A DNA stretch of 50,193 nt from Agathobaculum ammoniilyticum (GCF_025567315.1 NZ_JAOQJE010000016.1:1-50193); one strand, 5' to 3'; shown: positions 34,101 to 41,533, counted from the stretch's first letter. Translations and numbers: made by a program. Notes: generated by a model not told the origin, from the letters alone.

Positions 34101-36068
34101 GCGCGCGGCATCGACCCGAGCAGGGGGAATGTGCCGGCCGATATTTTGGAGCAGGCGCGGACGCACGCAATACAGGACGCGAAGCGGGCGACCTTTCAGG
34201 ACGCTTCCGCGCTGGCCGACGCGATTGCGCGCATCGAAAACAAAAACAAGGCGACCAAGCTGGCGATCGGCGGCCTGCTCCCGTTCAAGCGCACGCCGAT
34301 CAATATTGCAAAGCGCGGCTTCGAGCTTTCTCCGGCAGGGCTGATAAAGGGACTGACCTATGACCTTGGGCAGGTGAGAAAGGGGACCATGACCGCGACG
34401 GATGCGATCGACCATATTTCGCAGGGGCTGACGGGTACGTCGCTGGCGCTGGTGGGGTACTTCCTTGCGTCCAACGGCCTGCTTTCCGCGAGCAGTCCGG
34501 AGAACGATAAGGAGCGCAATTTTGAGGCGGCGCAGGGCTCGCAGGAATATGCGCTGAATATCGGGCCGTATTCCTATACGATCGACTGGGCGGCCCCCGC
34601 GGCGCTCCCGATGTTTGTCGGCGCGGAATTTTACAATGCACTGACACAGAAGTACGACGACGGGGAGCAGGTGTTCAAGCAGGCGACCGATGCGCTTTCC
34701 CGCCTGTTCGAGCCGATGATCAACATGACGATGCTTTCCGGCATCAGCAGCACGATCGAAAGCGCAACCTACAGCCAGACAAACCCGCTCTTTGCGATCG
34801 CCGGAAACATAGCGCAGAACTATGCGGGGCAGGTCGTCCCGACGCTGTCCGGCCAGATCGCGCGCACGATAGACGACACGCGGCGCACGACCTATGCGGA
34901 TAAAGACAACTGGGTCCCTGACAGCGTGCAGACGTTTTTGCAGCGCCAGGCGAATAAAATCCCCGGCCTGTCACAGAACCAGCCGGCGTATACGGATGTG
35001 TGGGGCAGGCCGGACAGGACGGAAAACTGGGTGCTGCGGGCGTTCGAGAACTTCCTTTCGCCTGGGTACATCGGGAACAGGTCCGCTTCCGGCGCGGAAA
35101 ACGCGCTGCGGGAGCTGTACAATGCGACAGGGGATTCCGCAGTGCTGCCGAGCAAGCCGCAAAAGAGCTATAAGGTCAATGGCGAGGAGCATAATTTTAC
35201 TGCCGAACAGTGGCTGAAATATTCCAACCGTCGGGGACAGGCATCATTCGATATGTTGAACAAGATTGTTGATACGGATGCATACCAGAATATGAGCAAT
35301 CAGGATAAAAAGGATCTGGTATCGAAAGTATATGACTATGCCGATGCGATGGGCAGGATGGATACGATCGACGGCTATCAGCTTGAGGGCTGGATCGCAG
35401 GCGCGAAAGATGCGGAGCAGAATGGCGTGCCATCATGGGCGTATACCCTTTACCAAACGCAAAAATCTATTTCGGACGCAAAGGCAGAAACCGACAAGAG
35501 TATCAAAAAATATGACTATATGACGGATATTGTCAGCGAGATCATGTCGGACGATAATCTGAACGACAGTCAGAAGCAGAAAACCATACAGAACCTTGTG
35601 ATAAACGGCATCAGCGACAATCAGGAAGAAAAGTATGCCGCAATTGCGGACAAAGTACCGGCAGCGGATTATGCGCGCGCTTATTATGAGTTCCAACGGA
35701 TAGAGGACAACAATCCCGATCTGGGGGCAGGCGAACAGAATGCCCTGAAGCGTGACTACCTGATGCAGAGCGGGCTTTCCGCAGAGCAGAAACACCTGAT
35801 CGATGAGAACATCATTAACGACGGGATGTATATTCCGAAAGACCTCGATGTGGACTACTCCAACCCGACGAGTTTTATCCTTACGCAAATGAGCGACGCG
35901 GCGCAGCGGAAATTCAGCCGATTCGGCATGTCCGCAGAAGATTACCGGAAGGTTTACCCGATCGCAACAGCGCAAGGGAAAAAGGCGCAGGTGATTGCAA
36001 ATTTGCAGGCGGCAGGGATGACATACTCCGAGGCGGCCAGATTTTACCGGCTTGTAAAAAAGAAATAA
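31131..36068 (+). CDS. Giant polyvalent phage protein with nuclease-like (PBECR-type) and LPD38-like regions
   Basis: Up to 1,645 codons. No ribosome site precedes the TTG at 31131, and the frame begins next to a terminator, so the true start may be lost or further in. Order: Gly-rich N-terminus; hydrophobic helices about 170-260; an LRNALNTALEEGSEEVLQDL segment; a small alpha/beta domain about 455-565 (YDYFEKTLVIDGKPYVATFD) like phage Barnase-EndoU-RelE-type nucleases; a long helical part with NPRTHIRNVVGNIVYQ near 870, a mark of large polyvalent phage proteins; and a charged C-terminal region. Such proteins are packaged in virions and may enter the host cell with phage DNA. It is likely the last structural gene of the decayed prophage. 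Confidence 0.7.
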   Translation: MKLRGSGTGRTGGGFSGGGGAVSPLPAVRGTTRAQRQADLDQLTANSVAWHFADDAQKRALFEANNAIRQKYNLAYLPGTGETYNNAGVNLSAPVAEEVRTQQSYNAQTPLSVLGHNTMAGIAGINRGFYSTLDFLLPDVITPQFVQDKIDAAKRTNEDIQEKVRRYNYERGGKIGGAIGDLYQSALGMIPQAVIAVMSGGTSAAAQGGSTLAGAADDIVSNITRQLTKNAGYMSSFASTVGTDYERAKAAGASDAEAAFSDILSSAATAGIETMGGIDVPQGSASRLRNALNTALEEGSEEVLQDLAQSIVEKGTYNPDKAWAGENGVFDLGRALQNFGAGAILGGGFGAARTPVRPQIQGAQAAIRPNIQQASVDASAAPVRAGKATTIQSPYTGKMPQNAGTEAQTRPLQIGKADVEGAQQAIFASQQGGTFARTMKSVLQNIFQQNGGTRTVTVQGVTFDGQPYDVALGNKVAAKVASDPNMTAEKLAAFNDIDNIVSTAEYVGSGNYNKNKTKAESVKRYDYFEKTLVIDGKPYVATFDVEVYTDRNNFRTYRVIDEMSLTPSTEAAGPQPTSPDGASSFTNNSISQTNGNSNTPAAQNDPIRPIIQPAQGVSPDSSVGAAAANFDPYTRMANEYGTIAQGEAPRAREVDVPQSTDGSDRVRRFARTAMEAQATPEQMIPEFEKNVANGLFSYNPRSDKSSLDAAARTIAQKGYDGALAQWEDVTSGRRTAGKDDIVLAQVLYSEAAAAGDTRLAMQLAAEIAAEGTRAGQSVQALRLLKRTTSEGKLYYIQKAVNNIQEGLNQKRGGKAPQITIDEALAQGLLDAKTDADANAAMDAIYNDVAAQIPATLGDRLNAWRYFAMLGNPRTHIRNVVGNIVYQIPTRASNKVSATLQKAFVKDPNQRTRSLTRNSAAKEFAKADYAEMKGVISGDAYTSEMSEVQRRQKIFPKPLQAVMDTANKALDVEDQIFKRMTYINSMADFLTARGIDPSRGNVPADILEQARTHAIQDAKRATFQDASALADAIARIENKNKATKLAIGGLLPFKRTPINIAKRGFELSPAGLIKGLTYDLGQVRKGTMTATDAIDHISQGLTGTSLALVGYFLASNGLLSASSPENDKERNFEAAQGSQEYALNIGPYSYTIDWAAPAALPMFVGAEFYNALTQKYDDGEQVFKQATDALSRLFEPMINMTMLSGISSTIESATYSQTNPLFAIAGNIAQNYAGQVVPTLSGQIARTIDDTRRTTYADKDNWVPDSVQTFLQRQANKIPGLSQNQPAYTDVWGRPDRTENWVLRAFENFLSPGYIGNRSASGAENALRELYNATGDSAVLPSKPQKSYKVNGEEHNFTAEQWLKYSNRRGQASFDMLNKIVDTDAYQNMSNQDKKDLVSKVYDYADAMGRMDTIDGYQLEGWIAGAKDAEQNGVPSWAYTLYQTQKSISDAKAETDKSIKKYDYMTDIVSEIMSDDNLNDSQKQKTIQNLVINGISDNQEEKYAAIADKVPAADYARAYYEFQRIEDNNPDLGAGEQNALKRDYLMQSGLSAEQKHLIDENIINDGMYIPKDLDVDYSNPTSFILTQMSDAAQRKFSRFGMSAEDYRKVYPIATAQGKKAQVIANLQAAGMTYSEAARFYRLVKKK

Positions 36069-36076
36069 CCCTTTTC

Positions 36077-36105
36077 TTGACAACTCCGCTTAAGGCAGGT
36101 ATACT
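36077..36105 (+). promoter_or_regulatory. Promoter of antisense RNA, locus B
   Basis: TTGACA (36077-36082), 17 bases, TATACT (36100-36105), just after the large phage gene and pointing toward the minus-strand toxin gene. Confidence 0.75.
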
Positions 36106-36111
36106 AAACAT

Positions 36112-36205
36112 AGAAAAGGGCGCAGCCGGTTGACGGTTACTCCCAAACTACTTGATCAAAGAATTTGACCGCTTCATTTGGACGTGAGGGCGGTCATTTT
36201 CTTTT
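36112..36205 (+). ncRNA. Antisense RNA of locus B (putative antitoxin)
   Basis: Expected from the promoter at 36077; it ends in TGACCGC/GCGGTCA (36166-36196) followed by TTTTCTTTT. The final hairpin overlaps the toxin stop codon, so the two RNAs are complementary at their 3' ends. Near the 5' end it carries GGTTGACGGTTACTCCC, close to GGTTGGCGGTTATTCCC in the toxin leader. Confidence 0.6.
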
Positions 36206-36280
36206 GCATATCTGAAAAATCAGACTGGCAAATGCCACGAGCAACATAAGAAGCTGAAAAAGCTCCGAGTATGTAACCAT
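36194..36280 (-). CDS. Holin-like type I toxin (locus B)
   Basis: 28 residues on the minus strand: MVTYSELFQLLMLLVAFASL then IFQICKRK, a single membrane helix with a basic tail. This matches the putative holin-like toxin family (TxpA/BsrG-related), whose members kill by membrane damage and are silenced by antisense RNA. GGGGAGGTGG lies before the ATG, partly within a CCACC/GGTGG hairpin. Promoter TTGCGT-17-TATAAT lies at 36351-36379. The convergent antisense RNA is described above. Such loci stabilise prophages and plasmids. A second member lies at 48528. Confidence 0.8.
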   Translation of the reverse strand: MVTYSELFQLLMLLVAFASLIFQICKRK

Positions 36281-36350
36281 AGCACCACCTCCCCTCTATG
36301 GGTTCGGTGGGAATAACCGCCAACCGCGGACACGGCTGCGCCTTAATCAA

Positions 36351-36379
36351 ATTATACCAAAGAACGACAATGTACGCAA
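36351..36379 (-). promoter_or_regulatory. Promoter of the locus B toxin
   Basis: Minus-strand TTGCGT (36374-36379), 17 bases, TATAAT (36351-36356); leader of about 65 bases with GCGGTTGGCGG. Confidence 0.65.
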
Positions 36380-36402
36380 GCAGCCAATGCGGCGAGCAAG
36401 TG

Positions 36403-36430
36403 AAAGGGGAGGCTTCGGCCTCCCTTTTTT
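36403..36430 (+). terminator. Intrinsic terminator
   Basis: GGGAGGC-TTCG-GCCTCCC with a following TTTTTT. No plus-strand gene ends directly before it; it may be left from a lost gene. Confidence 0.75.
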
Positions 36431-36536
36431 CGTGTTGCATGACTTGGTTTTTTGGCGTTTTTGATGCTTGTTTAGAAAAATAAAAATACGTTTCAAAAAC
36501 ACTCAAAACCCGCGCCACGTCTTGATGAAATGAAAA

Positions 36537-36558
36537 AACCCGCGCAGGGCGGGCTTTT
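36537..36558 (-). terminator. Terminator following the tRNA-Lys fragment
   Basis: On the minus strand CCCGC/GCGGG with a T6 tail directly downstream of the tRNA 3' end, as expected for the native tRNA transcript. This marks the left side as the original chromosomal flank of the tRNA. Confidence 0.65.
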
Positions 36559-36564
36559 CGTAAT

Positions 36565-36615
36565 TGGTGATCCAGCGGAGATTCGAACTCCGGACACCCT
36601 GCTTAAAAGGCAGGT
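36565..36615 (-). tRNA. tRNA-Lys(TTT) 3' part: integration (att) scar
   Basis: Reading the minus strand gives an anticodon arm CCTGC-CTTTTAA-GCAGG (anticodon TTT), a variable loop, a T-arm CGGAG-TTCGAAT-CTCCG, the acceptor 3' strand and encoded CCA. The 5' acceptor strand and D-arm are absent beyond 36615. A 50-base 3' tRNA duplicate is the usual attL/attR of an element integrated by a tyrosine recombinase. Because the native terminator is on the left, the element is probably on the right (ParA side). It is not a functional tRNA. Confidence 0.8.
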
Positions 36616-36868
36616 GCAGAAGAAAGGTGTGTTGGGTGGCGGAGTAAAATGGTAAATCGCTGAGAATGCCTAAAGATTGTCTGCATTGTTGCTGCACTTA
36701 AGAAGCTGCAAAAGTTAGGAAAGTGCGTGTTTATTTTTACACACATTTGCACGATACAAATTATGAGAAAAATCTATGAAAAAAACCTGCTATCATTCGA
36801 GAACTGATTCTTATGAAATTGAAAAACTATCATTACAGATTACTGTGAAAAGTGAAAGGATGTACGGA
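36616..36868. other. Noncoding start of the right-hand mobile element
   Basis: AT-rich region between the att scar and parA. It has short inverted sequences (GTGCGTG...CACACAT near 36725-36752) but no firm promoter, gene or origin that I can support. Confidence 0.4.
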
Positions 36869-37702
36869 ATGAGGGTAATCACAATCTCCATCGTCAACAT
36901 CAAAGGCGGCACCGGAAAGACGACCACCACCTACAACCTAGGCGCGGCACTGGCGGCGCGGGGCAAGCGCGTGCTGCTGGTAGATAACGACCCGCAGGGC
37001 AGTCTGACCAAGTCCCTTGGCTATGACCCGAAACAGATGACCGTAACACTGGCTGCGCTGATGAGCCAAGTGATTGACGCGCCGGAGCAGCTGGAATCCG
37101 GCTTGAACAAAGCGATACAGCATCAGGACACGCTCGACCTCTGCCCTGCCAATCAGAAGCTGAGCGGCATTCTTACACGCCTGATCGTGATGCAGGCCTC
37201 CGGCTCGATGTTCCCGCAGAGCGACAACGATACCAATCCGGTCTTTGTGCTGCGCAGCGTGCTTGCGCCGCTCGCCGCGCGGTACGACTATATCCTCATT
37301 GATTGCAGTCCACACCCCGACTTACAAATGATCAACGCGCTGGCGGCGTCTGACAGTGTAATTGTCCCGATTCAAGCACATTATCTGGACGCCGAGGGGC
37401 TGCCGGATACCCTCGAACTTGTCCGCCGCGTGCGGCAGACCTATCAGCCGAACTTGTCTGTACGGGGGCTGCTGCTGACCATGTATAAGGGGCGCACGCT
37501 GCTCTCTCGCATGGTGCGCGAGCAGATCGAAGAAACCTACGGCAGCCAAATACCGGTATTTGAGCAGCCGATTGATTATTCGGTGCGCGTTGCGGAGCAC
37601 CCTGCCTACGGGGAAAGCCTGCTGGCGTATGCGCCGGACTGCCCGGCGGCACAGTCCTATACGCATTTGGCGGAGGAGGTGCTGCGGCATGAGTCGGCGT
37701 GA
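36869..37702 (+). CDS. parA: ParA family partition ATPase
   Basis: 277 residues from the ATG at 36869 (AAAGGA at good distance); upstream in-frame ATGs lack a ribosome site. The deviant Walker A motif KGGTGKTT (residues 12-19), LLVDNDPQGSLT and the switch DCSPHPDL are those of ParA/Soj ATPases that position plasmids, or mobile elements in their excised circular form, through nonspecific DNA binding. It overlaps parB by 14 bases. A parA-parB pair next to an att site is typical of the maintenance end of an integrative conjugative element. Confidence 0.9.
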   Translation: MRVITISIVNIKGGTGKTTTTYNLGAALAARGKRVLLVDNDPQGSLTKSLGYDPKQMTVTLAALMSQVIDAPEQLESGLNKAIQHQDTLDLCPANQKLSGILTRLIVMQASGSMFPQSDNDTNPVFVLRSVLAPLAARYDYILIDCSPHPDLQMINALAASDSVIVPIQAHYLDAEGLPDTLELVRRVRQTYQPNLSVRGLLLTMYKGRTLLSRMVREQIEETYGSQIPVFEQPIDYSVRVAEHPAYGESLLAYAPDCPAAQSYTHLAEEVLRHESA

Positions 37703-38666
37703 TTTATCTGCCGTGCTCCGCAAACGGGCAGAGCAGTCCTCTGCACTGGCAAACCTGCAAACACCAGAACAGGCGATCGATCAGGCGTATGATATGCTGT
37801 TCGGCGATGTTCCCGCAGCGCCAATTCCCAAGCGCAAGCAAACGGTCGCCCTGGAACAGCTTTTTCCGTTTCGCACCGCCAATATCGGTTTTCGACCATA
37901 CAGCGAGGAAAATCTGCGCGCGCTGGCGGACGATATTGCAGCGAACGGGCTGTTGGAGCGGATCAAGGTTCGCCCGATACAGGAGGGGTATGAAATCTTG
38001 AGCGGGCATAACCGCGTCAATGCGTGCCGGCTGCTTGGCTGGCGCGAGATCGAGGCAGATGTAGAGCAGGTCGATGATGACCGCGCAATCGTTATCGCAA
38101 CAGTCACAAATTTGCAGCGGCGGCAGGGGCTGCTGCCAAGCGAACGCGGTTGGGCGTACCGTGCTCTATTGGAGGCGCATCGGCATCAGGGAAAAAGAAA
38201 CGATTTAATTTGTGCTCAAAATGAGCATAGGTCAAAAACGCGAGACAAGGTAGCAGCGTTTTTCGGCGTTGATCGAAACAAGGTGCAGCGTGAGATTCGC
38301 TTGACTTATTTGATTGCCCCCTTGTTAGAGGCAGTCGATGCACGAAAGCTCAATCTGATGTGCGGTGTTGCACTCTCCTATTACGATGAACAAGGGCAAC
38401 GGCTCGTATGGGAGCGGCTCAGGACAGGCGAAAAGCTGACCGGTGCTGTTATGCAGCAAGTAAAACAGCTCAGTCCGCCGCCTGCGCTCGCGCCGGACAT
38501 TCTGGACGCTGCATGGAGTGATGCCGCAGTGCCCCACCAGGCGAAAAAACTGGTGTTTGAAGGCGAGCGTTTCGCGCCCTATCTCGTGCGGGTTAAGGAC
38601 GAGCAGGAACTGGAGGATTTATTTCTGGAATTTTTGCAGAACCGGTTTGCGGAGGCTATTAATTGA
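37689..38666 (+). CDS. parB: ParB/Spo0J family nuclease-domain protein
   Basis: 325 residues from the ATG at 37689, with GGAGGAGG before it and overlapping parA. The ParB N-terminal domain has IGFRPYSEENLRALADDIAANGLLERIKVRP followed by YEILSGHNRVNACRLLGW (the GxxR-like CTP-binding box, here GHNR). Next come TVTNLQRRQGLLPSERGWAY and a helix-turn-helix segment with VAAFFGVDRNKVQREIRLTYL. It would bind a parS site and work with ParA. No perfect parS repeat was recognised nearby. Confidence 0.88.
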   Translation: MSRRDLSAVLRKRAEQSSALANLQTPEQAIDQAYDMLFGDVPAAPIPKRKQTVALEQLFPFRTANIGFRPYSEENLRALADDIAANGLLERIKVRPIQEGYEILSGHNRVNACRLLGWREIEADVEQVDDDRAIVIATVTNLQRRQGLLPSERGWAYRALLEAHRHQGKRNDLICAQNEHRSKTRDKVAAFFGVDRNKVQREIRLTYLIAPLLEAVDARKLNLMCGVALSYYDEQGQRLVWERLRTGEKLTGAVMQQVKQLSPPPALAPDILDAAWSDAAVPHQAKKLVFEGERFAPYLVRVKDEQELEDLFLEFLQNRFAEAIN

Positions 38667-38690
38667 CGAGAATTTATAGTATACTATAAA
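38663..38690 (+). promoter_or_regulatory. Promoter and 18-bp palindromic operator of the Fic module
   Basis: TTGACG (38663-38668), 16 bases, TATAAA (38685-38690). The -10 box is the right end of a perfect palindrome TTTATAGTATACTATAAA (38673-38690). Its place over the core promoter suggests autoregulation, as in many toxin-antitoxin operons. Confidence 0.7.
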
Positions 38691-38744
38691 ATAAGAAAAG
38701 GAACTTCTTTTCTCGAAATGTAAGCGCGAAAGGATGCGAATGAC

Positions 38745-38939
38745 ATGAATACTTCGGTTATGGAATGTTTGCAGAAAGATGAATCAGCCCTCTGCGAGGC
38801 GCTGGACAACATTGCGATGTCTTGCCAAATGGAGGGAATGGAGCTTACATCTGAAATTCGCGCATTGTGCCTTGCTGTATTGGACGGCACGCTCAGTCTG
38901 CAGGATGGCCTGTATCGTCTAAATATGAAGTACAGCTAA
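38745..38939 (+). CDS. Fic antitoxin (VbhA-like, class I)
   Basis: 64 residues, mostly helical and acidic. It carries the inhibitory motif [S/T]xxxE[G/N] as S26-CQM-E30-G31; in class I Fic systems this Glu enters the Fic active site and blocks ATP binding. The C-terminal LAVLDGTLSLQDGLYRLNMKY resembles other VbhA-domain antitoxins. It starts 16 bases before the Fic gene, in the usual antitoxin-first order, behind a palindromic promoter. Confidence 0.8.
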   Translation: MNTSVMECLQKDESALCEALDNIAMSCQMEGMELTSEIRALCLAVLDGTLSLQDGLYRLNMKYS

Positions 38940-38955
38940 GTGCGGGGGATATTGC

Positions 38956-39543
38956 ATGGCATATAGTGTTACGCCTTCGGCAGAGGACTGTTATCCGGGG
39001 ACAAGCGTGCTGATCAATAAGTTAGGCATCACAGATCAGAAACGATTGAATGAAAATGAAACGCTTATCACTTCTGTCAAGATGTTGCAGATTGAGATGC
39101 AGCCTATAACAGCAGAGCCGGATTTCTCGTATTTGAAACATCTGCATCATCTTTTGTTTGATGAGATATATAGTTGGGCAGGTCAAGTGCGACATATCAA
39201 TATCAGCAAGCTGCGTACTGCATTCTATCCCGCGAATCAAATTGAAGAAACGGCATATGCAATTTTTGAAAGGCTGCAAAAATGCCACTATTTTTCCAAT
39301 CTTCCGCGTAATGAACTGGTGTGCGAATTATCCGACTTATATGATTCTATCAATTACCTGCACCCATTCAGAGAGGGAAATGGGCGTGTGCAGAGACTCT
39401 ATTTTCGGAAACTTGCACAGTGGCTTGGGCATAACCTGAACTTTGCCGCGGTGGAAAGCGAGCGGCTGATGATTGCTACAATCCATGCTTCCGCGGGAGT
39501 TATGGATGATTTGCGCCAGATATTCGATGAAATTTTAGTGTAA
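38956..39543 (+). CDS. fic: Fic family AMP-transferase toxin
   Basis: 195 residues, the compact Fic domain size. The active-site loop HPFREGNGRVQR (residues 136-147) is a perfect match to HPFx[D/E]GNGRxxR, with the catalytic His136. Such enzymes transfer AMP to a protein hydroxyl; close relatives of FicT/VbhT type adenylylate DNA gyrase and topoisomerase IV and stop growth. Paired with the upstream antitoxin it is a type II module that would stabilise the mobile element. A strong terminator follows at 39567. Confidence 0.9.
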   Translation: MAYSVTPSAEDCYPGTSVLINKLGITDQKRLNENETLITSVKMLQIEMQPITAEPDFSYLKHLHHLLFDEIYSWAGQVRHINISKLRTAFYPANQIEETAYAIFERLQKCHYFSNLPRNELVCELSDLYDSINYLHPFREGNGRVQRLYFRKLAQWLGHNLNFAAVESERLMIATIHASAGVMDDLRQIFDEILV

Positions 39544-39566
39544 ACAAAGAGAATTATATGCATAAA

Positions 39567-39600
39567 AAACGCAGGAACAAGCTGTTCCTGCGTTTGCTTT
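39567..39600 (+). terminator. Intrinsic terminator after fic
   Basis: AAACGCAGGAAC pairs with GTTCCTGCGTTT around five bases; followed by GCTTTT. Confidence 0.9.
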
Positions 39601-39612
39601 TAAGGAAAGCTT

Positions 39613-40014
39613 ATGAAAAAATTATATTTGTACAGAGATGCAGGCAGTATTCCGGTCGATCAGTTTCTCCGTACGCTGCCTGACTCTCAGAGGGTACATC
39701 TGCTGTGGCAGATTGCAAAGCTGCTGCTGCCGCCCGACATGGCGGGCAAGGCGCCGGTCAAACATTTTCAAATGGAGCGGTACCGTGGCTTATATGAAGT
39801 ACGGGACAAACTTCATGATACGCTGACCCGTATCATTTTCACTTACTCCGTCTCCGGTGATGTGATATTGCTGGAAGCCTTCATTAAAAAGCACAAGCGA
39901 ACCACAGAGGCAAGCCTTGCATCTGCACTTGCAAAACTGCGCCGCGTCGAACTCGACCCGGCGCAGTTTCTTTTAGAAGTGCCATCGTCAACATACCTTA
40001 CATCATTGCTATAG
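39613..40014 (+). CDS. RelE/HigB (Gp49-like) family toxin
   Basis: 133 residues with AAGGAAAG before the ATG. The order YEVRDKLHDTLTRIIFTYSV...VILLEAFIKKHKRTTEASLASA is the core of phage Gp49/HigB-type proteins, ribosome-dependent mRNA interferases. The usual partner antitoxin with a helix-turn-helix is not seen; the next open frame (from 40023, 23 codons) has no such fold. It may be an orphan, or its antitoxin may have been lost. Confidence 0.78.
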   Translation: MKKLYLYRDAGSIPVDQFLRTLPDSQRVHLLWQIAKLLLPPDMAGKAPVKHFQMERYRGLYEVRDKLHDTLTRIIFTYSVSGDVILLEAFIKKHKRTTEASLASALAKLRRVELDPAQFLLEVPSSTYLTSLL

Positions 40015-40090
40015 GAGAAAATATGTATCTGTTTATTCACAGGCAGCGAGCGCCGCCCGGTTTCACAACGTTTCGGTGCAAAACAATCGT

Positions 40091-40119
40091 TTGACAACCA
40101 ATAAATGCTGCGGTAAAGT
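40091..40119 (+). promoter_or_regulatory. Promoter of CAP-domain exoprotein gene
   Basis: TTGACA (40091-40096), 17 bases, TAAAGT (40114-40119), before GAGGTG and the ATG at 40147. Confidence 0.6.
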
Positions 40120-40146
40120 AAAGATAGAGAACGAGGTGAATTCAAA

Positions 40147-41409
40147 ATGAAAAAATCGCTCCCGTTTTTATGTTATACTGCAGCAATCCTCATCAACAGC
40201 ATTATACCTGCATACGCAGCAAATATTGTAACTGCCATCCCCACCCGCGAAAAGGGACAGGCGGTTTATGTGGATGACACCCGCGTCTATCCTACGGGCT
40301 ACAATATAGCGGGCAACAATTATTTCAAACTGCGCGATATTGGTACGCTTGTGGGCTTCGACGTGGAGTGGAACGGCGAGACGCAGACCGTAGAGATCAG
40401 CACGGAGCGCACGGCCCTCAGCACGGCGGGCATTAAGGACGAGGCCGTAAGCGGCGCGTCTGCCAAGGTGACGGATCAGAAAATCACCGTGGATGGCGTA
40501 CAGGTCAACATGACGGCCTACCAGATCAGTGGAAACAACTATATGAAGCTGCGGGATATCGGTAAGCAGATCGATTTTGGCGTATCCTATGACGCGGCTA
40601 CGGAGAGCGTCCGTATCGACACGGATGCGCCGTACACGGAAAGCACAACACCTGCCAGCGGCAGCGCCATTACGAAGTGGAACAAGACCATGTCAGAATT
40701 CAATCAGGCCATGATAGACTGCAACTGGCGGCCGGGAAAATATCTTGAGACGGCGAAAAAATATGCGCCGGTCATCACAGGCAAAGCGGACGGCACGGTA
40801 GAGGACGTTATTGCTGCGCTGGACGCCATGAAAGGCGCGCCGGTGGACGCGGTTTCGTTCGAAGACGACCGCACGGTAAACCATTTCTGGGCAGATGAAC
40901 TGCGCAAGGCGCTGGGTCAGGAAGTCACAAGTGGCGGCGAGAGCACGGACGGTAATGCCGGTAACAGTAGCAGTTCCGCTACTGTAACGGACGAAATGCT
41001 GCGCACTTGGGAATTGCAGATGGTTGATCGCATTAATGAGGAGCGCCGTAAGGTTGGTGTTGCTGAGTTGGAGATTGACGAAGATTTGATGTGGAGTTCC
41101 GGGTTTTGGGCAGAACATCTTACAACCGATTTTCGACATGCTGAATATGGTGAAATCAAAGAATTAGCCGATGTGCAAGGAGTTCCGGTTCGAGATGATA
41201 TTGAGGATATCATTAATGGCGAAAATATCACTGGTGCTGGCCGGCTGACTGGCATCGGATACGATCCTATGACCTTGGCAATGAACAATTTCATGAATTC
41301 TGAGGGTCATAGAAATACCATCTTGGACAGCGATTGGACACGTGTGGGCGTCGGATTTGCTGTTTCAGATGAAGGTATTATCTGGTGTTGCCAACATTTT
41401 GGCCGATAA
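40147..41409 (+). CDS. Secreted protein with stalk (copper amine oxidase N-like) repeats and CAP domain
   Basis: 420 residues. A signal peptide (KKSLPFLCYTAAILINSIIP...AYA) leads into two repeats with YNIAGNNYFKLRDIGTLVGFDVEWN and YQISGNNYMKLRDIGKQIDFGVSYD, the stalk domain common in Clostridial surface proteins. A linker and a Ser-rich stretch follow, then a CAP/SCP domain (about 285-420) with HAEYGE, MNSEGHRNTIL and the closing GIIWCCQHFG. It stands alone between promoter and terminator. CAP proteins act outside the cell, with varied or unknown roles. Confidence 0.85.
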   Translation: MKKSLPFLCYTAAILINSIIPAYAANIVTAIPTREKGQAVYVDDTRVYPTGYNIAGNNYFKLRDIGTLVGFDVEWNGETQTVEISTERTALSTAGIKDEAVSGASAKVTDQKITVDGVQVNMTAYQISGNNYMKLRDIGKQIDFGVSYDAATESVRIDTDAPYTESTTPASGSAITKWNKTMSEFNQAMIDCNWRPGKYLETAKKYAPVITGKADGTVEDVIAALDAMKGAPVDAVSFEDDRTVNHFWADELRKALGQEVTSGGESTDGNAGNSSSSATVTDEMLRTWELQMVDRINEERRKVGVAELEIDEDLMWSSGFWAEHLTTDFRHAEYGEIKELADVQGVPVRDDIEDIINGENITGAGRLTGIGYDPMTLAMNNFMNSEGHRNTILDSDWTRVGVGFAVSDEGIIWCCQHFGR

Positions 41410-41429
41410 GTTAATATATTTACTGTAGG

Positions 41430-41461
41430 AGCGATTAGATCAACCTAATCGCTCCTTTCTT
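41430..41461 (+). terminator. Intrinsic terminator after CAP gene
   Basis: GGAGCGATTAG pairs with CTAATCGCTCC around six bases, followed by TTTCTTTT. Confidence 0.92.
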
Positions 41462-41500
41462 TTATCCAGAGGATGAAAAAAGTGAATTATGATCAACGCG

Positions 41501-41533
41501 CGCCGCCTTCTGCTTTGAAGGCGGCGTTTTTAT
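41501..41533 (+). terminator. Second terminator-like hairpin before the adhesin
   Basis: CGCCGCCTTC pairs with GAAGGCGGCG around six bases, followed by TTTTT. It lies only about 20 bases before the adhesin start, so it may act as an attenuator or insulating terminator. Confidence 0.8.

Noticed and set aside
36503..36697. 64-codon minus-strand frame over the tRNA fragment
   Set aside because: It coincides with the tRNA-Lys 3' part and its terminator, so it is not a protein gene.
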